Numbered from the stretch's first letter, positions 16,334-25,044 are shown. The stretch is DNA of 64,000 nucleotides from Photobacterium sp. Ph5 (GCF_022129445.1 NZ_JADQAQ010000015.1:16383-80382), one strand, 5' to 3'. Notes: generated from the sequence alone by a model not told the origin. Program-made: numbers and translations.

Positions 16334-16879
16334 TTATGCTTTGCCTAGCATGCGTTTTAGCGTGTTATCTTTATCTATAAAGTGATGTTTTAACGCGCCA
16401 ATGGCATGTAAAAGAGTAAAGCCAATCAACACACAAGCGCCATACCAGTGGATAGTCCCGGCGATATCTTCTTGATTTTGAATACTTGTAAGCGTTGCTG
16501 GAATATCAAATACACCAAAGATACTGATCGCTCTTCCATCTGCAGTTGAAATCAAGTAACCGCTAAACATCACCACAAATAACAATAAATACAATAGCCA
16601 ATGCGTTTTTTGTGCAAGCCATTTCTCCCATTTAGCATGACTGGAAAGGGGGGCTGGTGCAGCAGTTAATGTTCTTAATAGCATCCTTACGATCAATACA
16701 AAGAATAAGATCAAACCGATGCTTTTATGGGTATCAGGTGCCGTTTTATACCAAGCATGATAATAATTTAAATCAACCATCCACCAGCCAAGCGCAAATA
16801 ATCCAACCACAACCAGCGCAACCAACCAGTGAAGTAAAATAATCATGGGATTCCAATTTTTATTTGGTGTTTTTTTCAT
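16334..16879 (-). CDS. Cytochrome b561 (YceJ-like)
   Basis: About 181 aa from the ATG at 16879 (an upstream in-frame ATG at 16924 is possible). Four membrane segments are visible: IILLHWLVALVVVGLFALGW, SIGLILFFVLIVRMLLR, WLLYLLLFVVMFSGYLI and IHWYGACVLIGFTLLHAIGAL. Histidines in the first (LLHW) and last (HWYGA, LLHAIGALKHH) segments are expected haem b ligands. Cytochrome b561 proteins pass electrons between quinol and periplasmic partners or oxygen. The gene precedes yceI by about 45 bp and the two probably form an operon. Confidence 0.9.
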   Translation of the reverse strand: MKKTPNKNWNPMIILLHWLVALVVVGLFALGWWMVDLNYYHAWYKTAPDTHKSIGLILFFVLIVRMLLRTLTAAPAPLSSHAKWEKWLAQKTHWLLYLLLFVVMFSGYLISTADGRAISIFGVFDIPATLTSIQNQEDIAGTIHWYGACVLIGFTLLHAIGALKHHFIDKDNTLKRMLGKA

Positions 16880-16975
16880 GGTGATACACTCGATAACAAA
16901 ATCCGCCACCAGCATAATAAACATATCGACAACAATTTATTAACTTGATTTGTAAGAAATTGTGTCTGACAGCGC

Positions 16976-17004
16976 TATATTTATTCTCATAGAAAATAAA
17001 TATA
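16976..17004. repeat. AT-rich inverted repeat upstream of cytochrome b561
   Basis: TATATTTATT (16976-16985) and AATAAATATA (16995-17004) are perfect inverted copies in the divergent region before rsuA. It could be an operator, but its base composition means chance cannot be excluded. Confidence 0.3.
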
Positions 17005-17131
17005 AATACTTCCCCACAAAATGATAATGCTATTTCGCATAATCAACACTCACGAAACCAGTGCTCAGGATTGCTAAATATGAGTGATAACGGATAATAA
17101 CGCGCTTGTTTCCTTACTCGTATTGAGTGTT

Positions 17132-17827
17132 ATGCGCCTTGATAAATTTATTTGTAAATGTACCCAACTCACTAAAGCAGAAGCCATTGAGCGAATACAC
17201 GCTGGTGATATTAGCGTCAACGATGCAGTCATTATCAATGAAGCAACACAAGTGCATGAGAATAATACCGTTATCATGGATGGTAAAAGGCTAATTGCGC
17301 GTGAGTTTCGCTATATCCTAATGCATAAACCTGCTGGAACTATCTGCTCAAATATTGATGAAGTTTACCCTTCTCTATTTAACTACCTTGATGTTGAAAA
17401 TATCGCTGAATTACATATTGCAGGACGTCTAGATGCGGATACCACAGGAATGGTACTGATCACTGATGATGGGCGTTGGTCATTTAACATCACATCACCC
17501 AATCAAAAATGCAGTAAAGTTTATCGAGTTGGTTTGTCTCGAGATATTGCGGTAGACGTGGCCGAAAAATTTAAAGCGGGGATAAAATTACAAGGCGAAC
17601 AAAAGTTAACCGCACCAGCGATATTAACCGTTATTTCAGCGAAAGAAGTATTGCTGACGATTACTGAAGGAAAATTTCATCAGGTTAAGCGCATGTTTGC
17701 CGCTGTTGGTAATCGCGTTGTGTCTCTTCACCGTGAAGCAATTGGTGAGGTGATGCTTGATCTTGAAGTCGGGCAATGGCGTTACCTAACCAAAGACGAA
17801 GTCGCCTCCTTTATTAAAGCGACTTAA
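17132..17827 (+). CDS. rsuA: Ribosomal small-subunit pseudouridine synthase RsuA
   Basis: 231 aa from the ATG at 17132, giving the family N-terminus MRLDKFICKCTQLTKAEAIERI (S4-like RNA-binding domain). The catalytic motif is HIAGRLDADTTGMVLITDDG with the nucleophilic Asp in GRLDADT. SPNQKCSKVYRV and EGKFHQVKRMFAAVGNRVVSLHRE match E. coli RsuA closely, which makes pseudouridine 516 in 16S rRNA. RsuA is preferred over RluE/RluF because of the ITSPNQKCSKxY block. TTGAGTG serves as ribosome site. Confidence 0.88.
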   Translation: MRLDKFICKCTQLTKAEAIERIHAGDISVNDAVIINEATQVHENNTVIMDGKRLIAREFRYILMHKPAGTICSNIDEVYPSLFNYLDVENIAELHIAGRLDADTTGMVLITDDGRWSFNITSPNQKCSKVYRVGLSRDIAVDVAEKFKAGIKLQGEQKLTAPAILTVISAKEVLLTITEGKFHQVKRMFAAVGNRVVSLHREAIGEVMLDLEVGQWRYLTKDEVASFIKAT

Positions 17828-17850
17828 TCAGAACAAATACTAAAATATAC

Positions 17851-17901
17851 AAAATCCGACTCATTTACCTTTCTTCAAAGAAAATTTAAAAGTCGGATTT
17901 T
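17851..17901. terminator. Bidirectional terminator between rsuA and the VOC gene
   Basis: AAAATCCGACT (17851-17861) and AGTCGGATTTT (17891-17901) form an 11-bp stem. The loop holds a second small hairpin (TTTCTT-CA-AAGAAA). The flanking genes converge on it. Confidence 0.75.
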
Positions 17902-17948
17902 GGTTATAACAACACAGTACTAATTACAACAAAGCTAACACTAAACGC

Positions 17949-18455
17949 TTATTTATATGCACCTGCACTGTAGTGTAATTCATAGCTATGAGAGTAAATT
18001 TCAATGATGTTACCAAATGGGTCTTCCATATAAATCATACGGTATGGCTTCTCACCAGGGTAATAAAAACGTGGTGCTTTCATACGTTTTTTACCGCCAG
18101 CTGCAACGATCTTTTCTGCAAGCTCTTCAACATTAGGATCTTGAACACTAAAGTGGAATACTCCTGTCTTCCAATACTCGAAGTTATCTTCAGGATTGGT
18201 TTGGTTTTTAAACTCAAACAGTTCGATACCAATACGATCACCTGTTGATAAATGTGCAATACGAAAACGCTCCCAATTACTACCAAAAACATCTGTACAC
18301 ATTTCACCAATCGCGGAATCATCTTCAATAATTTCTGTTGGCTCCATGATCACATACCAACCCAGAACTTCGGTGTAAAACTTAACCGCAGCATCAAGAT
18401 CAGGTACTGAAATACCAATATGAGAAAAGCTACGTGGGTAAGTCTGATTTGTCAT
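17949..18455 (-). CDS. VOC-family (glyoxalase/dioxygenase fold) protein
   Basis: 168 aa. The N-terminus YPRSFSHIGISVPDLDAAVKFYTEVLGW and the C-terminus YRMIYMEDPFGNIIEIYSHSYE are the two beta-alpha-beta-beta-beta modules of the vicinal oxygen chelate superfamily. The first-strand His (SHIG) and the final Glu (IIEIYS) are likely metal ligands. The GVFHFSV segment supplies another His. The substrate is unknown; lactoylglutathione lyase is not implied. A LysR regulator is divergent, and such pairs are usually regulator and target. Confidence 0.85.
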   Translation of the reverse strand: MTNQTYPRSFSHIGISVPDLDAAVKFYTEVLGWYVIMEPTEIIEDDSAIGEMCTDVFGSNWERFRIAHLSTGDRIGIELFEFKNQTNPEDNFEYWKTGVFHFSVQDPNVEELAEKIVAAGGKKRMKAPRFYYPGEKPYRMIYMEDPFGNIIEIYSHSYELHYSAGAYK

Positions 18456-18506
18456 GGTTTGTTCTCTTCATCGTTATTGTTGATGTGAGTAGATTACAAA
18501 CCACAA

Positions 18507-18534
18507 ATTATTAAGTAAAATTATCATTAATAAT
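18507..18534. promoter_or_regulatory. Possible LysR operator between VOC and LysR genes
   Basis: ATTATTAA (18507-18514) and TTAATAAT (18527-18534) are exact inverted copies 12 bp apart in a 99 bp divergent intergenic region. Position and arm length suit a LysR-type regulator, but the sites are AT-only. Confidence 0.4.
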
Positions 18535-18554
18535 AAAAATGAGTACGTTTTGTA

Positions 18555-19430
18555 ATGATTAATCCCATTTGGTTACGTAGCTTTTGTACTTTGGTAGAAA
18601 CTGGACATTTTACTCATACCGCTGGAAAGCTTTATATGACGCAATCCGGTGTCAGCCAACATATAAAGAAATTAGAGCAGTATTTAGAGCAACCACTGCT
18701 CACTCGCCACGGAAAAAAATTCACTTTGACTCAAGCAGGTGAACGCTTATACAACGAAGCCAATCAAATTGTATTGTCGCTTACAGATTTAGATAAAAGG
18801 ATCAGTATTGATCCTCGTTATGAAGGTATAGTACGCATTGCTTCTCCAGGTAGCATTGGGTTGAAGCTCTACCCTCATTTACTGGCTTTTCAACAACAAC
18901 ATCCTGAATTAGTTATTGATTATCGCTTTGCACCTAACCATGAAATAGAAACCTTACTTGCAGAGCAGCGTATCGATATTGGCTTTATGACACGTCTTTC
19001 AAATAAAGCCGATATAACCCTGAATGCCATTGCTGAAGAAGCACTTTTGCTGGTTACGCCAACCTCTATTTCACCGCCAAATTGGGACAACCTTATTGAG
19101 TTAGGCTTTATAGATCACCCTGATGGGGTTTATCATGCAAGCCAGTTACTCAGCGTTAATTACCCTGAGTTTAAACATATTAACCAATTTAAGCGGTCAG
19201 GATTTTCTAACCAAATTAACCTTATTTTAGAGCCAGTAAAATTAGGATTAGGGTTTACTGTTTTGCCTCGTTACGCTGTAGATGCCTTTCAAGATAAAGT
19301 ACATGTAAATATCCATCTGTTTGACAATGAAGTCAGCGAGAAAATTTATTTAGGCACTCACGCCAACCGATTTATTCCTAACCGTGTTGAAGCTGTGATT
19401 GAAGAAATAATGACTTGTCTGGATGCGTAA
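18555..19430 (+). CDS. LysR-family transcriptional regulator
   Basis: 291 aa. The N-terminal winged helix (LRSFCTLVETGHFTHTAGKLYMTQSGVSQHIKKLEQYLEQPLLTRHGKKFTLTQAGERLYNEA) is a full LysR DNA-binding domain. Residues from about 90 on form the periplasmic-binding-protein-like effector domain (VRIASPGSIGLKLYPHLLAFQQQHPELVIDYRF). Divergent from the VOC-family gene, which it probably controls. The effector is unknown. Confidence 0.92.
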   Translation: MINPIWLRSFCTLVETGHFTHTAGKLYMTQSGVSQHIKKLEQYLEQPLLTRHGKKFTLTQAGERLYNEANQIVLSLTDLDKRISIDPRYEGIVRIASPGSIGLKLYPHLLAFQQQHPELVIDYRFAPNHEIETLLAEQRIDIGFMTRLSNKADITLNAIAEEALLLVTPTSISPPNWDNLIELGFIDHPDGVYHASQLLSVNYPEFKHINQFKRSGFSNQINLILEPVKLGLGFTVLPRYAVDAFQDKVHVNIHLFDNEVSEKIYLGTHANRFIPNRVEAVIEEIMTCLDA

Positions 19431-19485
19431 AGTATAAGAGTGAAAAATGGCGCAATGTTTTTACAGAAAATTATTGAGTAAATAA

Positions 19486-19899
19486 ATGAATAAAGTAATT
19501 GATAAGCTCGCTTGGGTTTTAATTCAAGACGGCAAATTTTTAGTAGTAAGATCTCAAGGTAAAGCACTGTTTTACCTTCCTGGCGGTAAACGTGAAGCCG
19601 GTGAAAGTGACATTGAAGCGCTAACCCGCGAAATAAAAGAAGAGCTGTCCGTTGATCTTATACCAAACAGTATTAACTACATGGAAACATTCACGGCTCA
19701 GGCCGATGGTAAGGCGGAAGGCATCTCAGTAAAACTAACGTGTTACTTTGCTGATTACTCAGGGGATCTCATCCCTGCTGCTGAAATCGAAGAGCAAAAA
19801 TTCATTGATAGTAATGATGAAAACCTATGCTCTATTGCCGCATTAGCGGTATTGAAGTGGCTAGAAGAAAAATCACTGATTGCAGGAAAACTTGCCTAA
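19486..19899 (+). CDS. Nudix hydrolase
   Basis: 137 aa. The Nudix box is GGKREAGESDIEALTREIKEELSVDL, matching Gx5Ex7REUxEExGU except that Ser replaces the final Gly. The fold hydrolyses nucleoside diphosphates linked to another moiety, with Mg2+ held by the REIKEE glutamates. Substrate cannot be told from the sequence. It begins 55 bp after the LysR gene and could share its transcript. Confidence 0.88.
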   Translation: MNKVIDKLAWVLIQDGKFLVVRSQGKALFYLPGGKREAGESDIEALTREIKEELSVDLIPNSINYMETFTAQADGKAEGISVKLTCYFADYSGDLIPAAEIEEQKFIDSNDENLCSIAALAVLKWLEEKSLIAGKLA

Positions 19900-20418
19900 T
19901 AAATAAAGAGAGGTGTCGATCAGTCGATACCTGTCCATTCTTTCACTAATCGCTATCTCTAACCCATAAATGACTTTGCTATTGTTTCAAATCCATATTC
20001 AACCCATTAATTATCCCTATTGAATGACTTATAACGTATAAAATGACGTTTTATTGTAATTTTATTGAATTGATTATTTAGGAAATAAGCAATTATTTAC
20101 ACATTATAAAATATATTCACTCTAATAATTTTAGTTATTTATTTACTAATATTTTTAAATCGCTAGTTAATTATGATTATTTTTTAATTGATTTCACTCT
20201 CACAATAAAAAACACCGCACAATATAATTTTAAAGCTCTGATTTAATTGAAATAAAAAATAACAGCAATTAATTACAACTGATCAAAAGTAACAACTTAT
20301 ATTTAGGTATTGCTGATAATGGATAATACTAGTAGTTTTTTTAAACAGGTGTCTCGTTATAACACTGAATAGCTAAAAATACAGAAAATAAAATAATTAT
20401 AATATTTAAGGGAATGTA
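19900..20418. other. 519 bp very AT-rich intergenic region upstream of the peptide transporter
   Basis: An imperfect hairpin (AGGTGTCGA 19911-19919 with TCGATACCT 19924-19932, one G-T pair) lies just after the Nudix stop but has no T tract. The remainder is strongly AT-rich with many poly-T and poly-A steps, as in H-NS-bound promoters. No ORF, RNA gene or riboswitch was recognised. The transporter promoter must lie in its right half. Confidence 0.5.
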
Positions 20419-21897
20419 ATGTCCGAAGTAAATATATTTAAACAACCAAAGCCTTTCTATTTAATATTTTCAATTGAATTTTGGGAACGCTTTGGCTTTT
20501 ATGGCATGCAAGCTATTTTAACTGTGTATATGGTTAAAATTCTTGGTATGTCGGAATCAGCATCATTTACTTTATTTGGTGCCTTTTCTGCGCTGGTGTA
20601 TGGCTCTGTCGCTATTGGTGGTTGGGTAGGTGATAAAGTATTGGGAACCAAGCGTACAATTACTCTCGGTGCGATTATTCTTACTGCAGGGTATGTTTTA
20701 CTTGGACTTTCCGCCAGCCATGATAATAGCAGCCCAATGTTGATTTACATGGCAATGGGCTTTATTACTATGGGTAATGGTTTATTTAAAGCGAACCCAT
20801 CAAGTTTATTAGCCAAAGTTTATGGCGAGAATGATCCTCGCTTAGACGGTGCCTTCACCCTGTATTACATGGCGATTAACTTAGGTTCTTTTTTCTCAAT
20901 GCTATTAACACCTTGGATTGCAGAAAAATTTGGTTATGATTTTGCCTTTTCCGTTAGCGCCATCGGTTTGGTGATCACTATTGTGAACTTTATGATCAGC
21001 CACTCTACGGTAAAACACGTAGGCTCGACACCAGATATGAAGCCAGTTAATGTTGTGCATTATATCAGTGTATTAGTGGGTGCTATTATCCTGAGTTTCA
21101 TCAGTGCTATTTTGCTACAACATTTATTCTACGCACATGCCATTTTAGTGGTGGTGGGGATCACTATTGTTGCGTTGTATTTCAAAGAAGCCTTACAAAC
21201 CACAGGTATTGAACGCGCTAAAATGTTGGTAGCATTTATATTGATGCTACAAGGCATTGTCTTCTTCGTGCTGTATTTCCAAATGCCAACCTCGCTTAAT
21301 TTCTTTGCGATCCATAATATCTCTCATGATCTGTTTGGTATCAGTGTCGCACCAGAACAATTCCAAGCGCTGAATCCACTATGGATCATGATTGCTAGCC
21401 CTGTTCTTGCCATTATCTATAATAAGTTTGGCGATCGTTTCTCTATGCCGTTTAAATTTGCGCTCGGCATGGTGTTATGTAGCCTTTCTTTCTTAGTACT
21501 TGCTTTTGGTGCGCATTTTGCCAATAGCCACAGTATTATCAGCTCTAACTGGTTAGTGTTGTCTTACTTCTTCCAATCTATTGGTGAACTACTGGTATCT
21601 GGTCTCGGATTAGCGATGGTTGCTCAGCTTGTTCCTCAGCGTATGATGGGATTTGCGATGGGTATGTGGTTTTTAACTTCAGCAACGGCTGCGGTTCTTG
21701 CTGGCTGGGTAGCAACACTAACAACAGCTTCAACCAATATTGTAGAGCCACAACAAACATTAGCTATTTATAGTCATGTATTTGGGGTGATAGGCTATGT
21801 TACCGCTGCTATTGCTCTGCTGACCCTAATTATTGCCCCTAAACTGACTCGTGTTATTTACGCTAAAGATGTATCAACAGAAACTGTCACTGCATAA
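20419..21897 (+). CDS. POT-family proton-dependent oligopeptide transporter
   Basis: 492 aa MFS protein of the POT/PTR family (DtpA/DtpB-like), which imports di- and tripeptides with protons. The N-terminal signature FSIEFWERFGFYGMQAILTVYM carries the conserved ExxERFxYY-type motif. GNGLFKANPSSLLAKVYGENDPRLDGAFTLYYMAINLGSFFSMLLTPWI is the second POT signature. About 14 hydrophobic segments are visible, as in bacterial POT proteins. It stands alone with a long AT-rich upstream region and a large hairpin after the stop. Confidence 0.93.
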   Translation: MSEVNIFKQPKPFYLIFSIEFWERFGFYGMQAILTVYMVKILGMSESASFTLFGAFSALVYGSVAIGGWVGDKVLGTKRTITLGAIILTAGYVLLGLSASHDNSSPMLIYMAMGFITMGNGLFKANPSSLLAKVYGENDPRLDGAFTLYYMAINLGSFFSMLLTPWIAEKFGYDFAFSVSAIGLVITIVNFMISHSTVKHVGSTPDMKPVNVVHYISVLVGAIILSFISAILLQHLFYAHAILVVVGITIVALYFKEALQTTGIERAKMLVAFILMLQGIVFFVLYFQMPTSLNFFAIHNISHDLFGISVAPEQFQALNPLWIMIASPVLAIIYNKFGDRFSMPFKFALGMVLCSLSFLVLAFGAHFANSHSIISSNWLVLSYFFQSIGELLVSGLGLAMVAQLVPQRMMGFAMGMWFLTSATAAVLAGWVATLTTASTNIVEPQQTLAIYSHVFGVIGYVTAAIALLTLIIAPKLTRVIYAKDVSTETVTA

Positions 21898-21935
21898 TAT
21901 TCTTCTAGGGTTTTATTTTAACTAAAGATCAATCA

Positions 21936-22007
21936 ATATGCCCAGGCGCTTTCAACTACAGGTTTTGATAATACGAGAACCCTGTATGTTGAAGTCTCTG
22001 GGTATAT
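21936..22007 (+). terminator. Long imperfect hairpin after the peptide transporter gene
   Basis: ATATGCCCAG (21936-21945) pairs with CTGGGTATAT (21998-22007) with one G-U pair. Inside it TTCAAC pairs with GTTGAA and ACAGG with CCTGT, giving a 72-nt interrupted stem followed by TTTTATAT. It lies 39 bp after the stop codon. A terminator is likely; a processed 3'-end RNA or a small palindromic repeat element is also possible. Confidence 0.55.
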
Positions 22008-22134
22008 TTTTATATGTTATCGCGACTTTCAAACTAGAGATAGAATCCTAAATATTCCAGCCTAGAAACATCATTCATCGTAACTTGAGATTTTTAGCAT
22101 TTAACGAAGAATAAAACTAAGCTTTTAAATATTA

Positions 22135-22146
22135 GTCGTCGACGAC
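22135..22146. promoter_or_regulatory. GC-rich 12-bp palindrome upstream of the SemiSWEET gene
   Basis: GTCGTCGACGAC is a perfect palindrome in otherwise AT-rich sequence, 15 bp before the GGAG ribosome site. It is a plausible repressor site because it would overlap the transcription start or leader. The binding protein is unknown. Confidence 0.4.
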
Positions 22147-22168
22147 GTATTAGTAGTTTAGGAGTTGA

Positions 22169-22468
22169 ATGCATATGTCGCTGTTGGAGAGTGTAGGGAA
22201 GAAACTTGAACCGCTCATGCTGTTTATGGGTTTAATCAGCCCTATAGCAACAATGCCTCAGTTATATAAGCTTTTTATATCTCATTCCAATCATGCCCAT
22301 GGTTTATCGTTAACCACCTGGTCGATGTATGCACTTATTTCTTTGCTCTGGTTTATTTATGGTCTCTACCATAAAAATCCAACAATTTGGGTGGGTAATT
22401 TTTTAGGATTTCTCGCTTATTTTGCCATGATGGTGGGTATCATGATCAAGGCAGGGGTCACCTTTTAG
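22169..22468 (+). CDS. SemiSWEET-type sugar transporter (PQ-loop/MtN3 family)
   Basis: 99 aa with three hydrophobic segments (MLFMGLISPIATMPQLYKLF, TWSMYALISLLWFIYGLY, WVGNFLGFLAYFAMMVGIMI). This is the triple-helix bundle of bacterial SemiSWEETs, which dimerise to pass sugars across the inner membrane. The ISPIATMPQLYKLF segment carries the PQ-loop motif, and W/N residues in helices 2-3 fit the pocket. The start may also be 22175. It is a single-gene unit between the peptide transporter and a convergent purA. Confidence 0.85.
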   Translation: MHMSLLESVGKKLEPLMLFMGLISPIATMPQLYKLFISHSNHAHGLSLTTWSMYALISLLWFIYGLYHKNPTIWVGNFLGFLAYFAMMVGIMIKAGVTF

Positions 22469-22519
22469 ATTTACATAAAATGAAAGAATAGAATCTCCTT
22501 CTCTTAAGGTTCAATAGAG

Positions 22520-22555
22520 AAAACGGGCGTGTTAATAATTAACACGCCCGTTTTT
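22520..22555. terminator. Strong bidirectional terminator between SemiSWEET gene and purA
   Basis: AAAACGGGCGTGTTAAT is followed one base later by its exact reverse complement, ending in a T5 run on the plus strand and a T run on the minus strand. The 17-bp arm and GC-rich core make this one of the strongest hairpins in the window. Confidence 0.9.
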
Positions 22556-22600
22556 ACTATTCATACATTGTGATAATAAAAACTATCTCAATATTGCCGA

Positions 22601-23857
22601 TTAGCGAAGGATCATTTGATCACGCTCAGGGCCAACAGAAACCATTTTAACTGGCACACCCATTAGCTCTTCAATACGAAGTACGTACTCTTGAGCACCT
22701 TTAGGAAGAGATTCAAATGTACGACAACCTGTAATATCTTCTTCCCAACCAGTCATTTGCTCGTAAACAGCCGTTAATGATGCAGTTTGAGGCCAAATTG
22801 GGTTTTCAGTATGCTCGCCGTCGTAAGCGACACAGATTTTCAGATCTTTCATACCCGTTAGGCAGTCGATCTTAGTTAGTGCAATTTCAGTTGCGGCTTG
22901 TAGCTCAACACCGTTACGAGTCGCTACTGCATCGAAGTAACCCATATCACGTGGGCGACCTGTTGTGGCACCGAATTCTTTTGCATCTTCACGGAATTGG
23001 TCTTGATCTTCCATTGCAGTGATCAACGTACCCGTACCTACTGAAGAGCTGAATGCTTTTGCTACTGCAATAACACGCTCAGGGTGAAGAGCAGGTAAAC
23101 CACTACCGATACCAGCGTAAGCTGCTGTTACGTTAGAAGATGTTGTCCATGGGTATTCACCGTAAACTAAGTCACGACCCGCACCTAGTTGCGCTTCAAA
23201 CAACAACGTTTTATCTTCTTTTTGTAGCGCTTTAAGTGGCTCTGTTACGTTACAAATACTGTCACGCCAAGGCTGAGAAACCTCTAATAGCCACTCTGTC
23301 ATTTCTTCCGCTGTTTGCGTGAATTCAAATGATGGGTATAGCGCTTTAAGTTGAGGAAGTTTCCAATCCATCATGAATTGAATGCGCTCACGTAACACTG
23401 CAGGTTGTTTTAACCAACCAACAAGAATACCTTTTTTCATTACACGGTCGCCGTATGCAGGTGCGATACCTTGACGTGTTGAACCGTAAGCACCATCACC
23501 TAGACGTTGTTCTTCTAAGGTATCTTCTAGTGCGTGTAAAGGTAAACATAGTGTTGCACGATCTGAGATGCAAAGTTTTACTTCAACACCTGATGTCGCC
23601 ACTTCTTCGATTTCTAAAGACAATTTTTCAGGGCTGATCACCATGCCAGGACCTAACACAGCAATACAATCAGGATTAAATACGCCGCTAGGTAATTGGT
23701 GCAATTTGAACGTACCAAAATCGTTAACAACAGTGTGACCTGCGTTATTACCACCTTGGAAACGGATACTTGCTGAAGCTTGGTCTGCTAAATAGTCAAC
23801 AATACGACCTTTACCTTCATCACCCCAGTTAGCACCAACAACAACGATAGACGACAT
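22601..23857 (-). CDS. purA: Adenylosuccinate synthetase, divergent second-type PurA
   Basis: 418 aa versus about 430 for the housekeeping enzyme. It joins IMP and aspartate with GTP to give adenylosuccinate. VVVGANWGDEGKGRIVDYLA is the phosphate loop with the catalytic Asp kept, and GGNNAGHTV the next active-site block. Deviations from E. coli PurA are notable: GSTRQGIAPAYGDR for GTTGRGIGPAYEDK, VGTGTLITAM for VGAGPFPTEL, and ATTGRPRDMGYFD for ATTGRRRRTGWLD. The two arginines that bind aspartate are still present. Several Vibrionaceae carry a second purA (annotated purA2), which fits. A LysR regulator is divergent, an unusual partner for a purine gene. Confidence 0.88.
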   Translation of the reverse strand: MSSIVVVGANWGDEGKGRIVDYLADQASASIRFQGGNNAGHTVVNDFGTFKLHQLPSGVFNPDCIAVLGPGMVISPEKLSLEIEEVATSGVEVKLCISDRATLCLPLHALEDTLEEQRLGDGAYGSTRQGIAPAYGDRVMKKGILVGWLKQPAVLRERIQFMMDWKLPQLKALYPSFEFTQTAEEMTEWLLEVSQPWRDSICNVTEPLKALQKEDKTLLFEAQLGAGRDLVYGEYPWTTSSNVTAAYAGIGSGLPALHPERVIAVAKAFSSSVGTGTLITAMEDQDQFREDAKEFGATTGRPRDMGYFDAVATRNGVELQAATEIALTKIDCLTGMKDLKICVAYDGEHTENPIWPQTASLTAVYEQMTGWEEDITGCRTFESLPKGAQEYVLRIEELMGVPVKMVSVGPERDQMILR

Positions 23858-23918
23858 AATTTGAATCTCCTCAAAAGCAATGACAACTATCCTATGCTCA
23901 TCCTACCAATAAGAATAA

Positions 23919-23935
23919 TTAATAATCGTTATTAA
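23919..23935. promoter_or_regulatory. Possible LysR operator between purA and its divergent regulator
   Basis: TTAATAA-TCG-TTATTAA is a perfect 7-3-7 palindrome in the 179 bp region between the divergent starts, about 62 bp upstream of purA and 100 bp upstream of the LysR gene. It fits a LysR-type site but is AT-rich. Confidence 0.45.
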
Positions 23936-24036
23936 CTTGATAAGAATATCATATCTAGAGTATGGTTAATCTTCTCTACTCAATATGTTATGTATGATGA
24001 TTAACACCATCTACTGCTTAGGAAATCATTGCGAAT

Positions 24037-24942
24037 ATGATTGATATCCACTGGCTAAATACCTTTGTCGCTTTGGCAAAACACCAGCACTTCGGTAAAA
24101 CTGCTGCTGCGCTACATATGACACAACCTAATGTAAGCCTTCATCTCAAGCAATTAGAACAAACCACACGGGTTAAATTGATTGAGCGTAATCCTTTTCG
24201 TTTAACTCAAGCCGGTGAACGTCTGTTACAAAGTGCAGAAAACACCTTAATGGAACTGCAAATTTGTCAGGCTGATCTGAATGCCATCAATGAGCTTAAT
24301 CGCGGCACTTTAACCATCGCAGCCAGTGATATTATTTCTCGTTTATTATTAATTAGCCCTTTTCAATCTTTCAAGAAAGAATACCCAGGTATTGATCTGT
24401 CACTTTTTAATACCACTTCGTCTCAAGCGACTGAGTTAGTCAAAAGTGCGAAAGCCGATCTGGGGTTTGTTATTGCACAAAAAGAGAGTCAACCATTGCA
24501 TTTTACTGAATTGCGACAAGTTAAGTGGTGTGCATTAGGTAATGGCTTGTCACGCTGGCAGGCACTCTCAGCGAATCCTTCGCAAATCATTCCAGTTGAA
24601 CCATTAGCCGCAGAAGAACCTACGTTAATATTACTCGGTCACGATACTCGAACCCGTGAATTGATTGATATGGCATTACCTTTATTAAAACTAAAGAAAT
24701 ACCATGTAATGGAAGTAGGCAGCGTGGATGCGCAGATTGATTGGGCTGAAGCGGGATTTGGCGTCGCGATTGTACCGAGTTTTTCATTACATTCGAAACC
24801 GCACTTGCAAACAAAAATCACTCCTCTACCTGATTTTCCTACAACCAGTTTAGGTTATATTGTGCGTCAAAACCAAGTGCTTTCACGAGCCATTAAACAA
24901 CTCTTACGGTGGGTTGATGATGAAATCCAACGCTCTCAGTAA
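24037..24942 (+). CDS. LysR-family transcriptional regulator next to purA
   Basis: 301 aa. The DNA-binding domain is IHWLNTFVALAKHQHFGKTAAALHMTQPNVSLHLKQLEQTTRVKLIERNPFRLTQAGERLLQSA, and the effector domain starts near residue 90 (LTIAASDIISRLLLISPFQSFKKEYPGIDLSLF). The QHFGKTAAALHMTQ helix resembles HdfR-type regulators, but this is weak. By position it should control the divergent purA. Confidence 0.92.
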   Translation: MIDIHWLNTFVALAKHQHFGKTAAALHMTQPNVSLHLKQLEQTTRVKLIERNPFRLTQAGERLLQSAENTLMELQICQADLNAINELNRGTLTIAASDIISRLLLISPFQSFKKEYPGIDLSLFNTTSSQATELVKSAKADLGFVIAQKESQPLHFTELRQVKWCALGNGLSRWQALSANPSQIIPVEPLAAEEPTLILLGHDTRTRELIDMALPLLKLKKYHVMEVGSVDAQIDWAEAGFGVAIVPSFSLHSKPHLQTKITPLPDFPTTSLGYIVRQNQVLSRAIKQLLRWVDDEIQRSQ

Positions 24943-24981
24943 TGCTAGCGATCTTCATCTCCTCTCCTAGCGCTAGATATA

Positions 24982-25007
24982 ATTAAGCCCTGTGATCAGG
25001 GCTTAAT
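24982..25007. terminator. Terminator between the LysR gene and the NlpE-like gene
   Basis: ATTAAGCCCTG-TGAT-CAGGGCTTAAT, a perfect 11-bp stem with a 4-base loop, lies between convergent stops. The T tract is weak on both sides. Confidence 0.75.
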
Positions 25008-25044
25008 ATATGTGTTATCAGCACAATGTTCAGATCATAACAAG

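Noticed and set aside
17020..17045. Fur-box-like sequence TGATAATGCTATTTC upstream of cytochrome b561
   Set aside because: Only the left half matches the Fur consensus; the right half has too many mismatches.
22601..23857. PurZ (2-aminoadenine pathway) instead of PurA
   Set aside because: The catalytic Asp of GDEGKG, replaced in PurZ, is present, and no phage or Z-genome genes are nearby.
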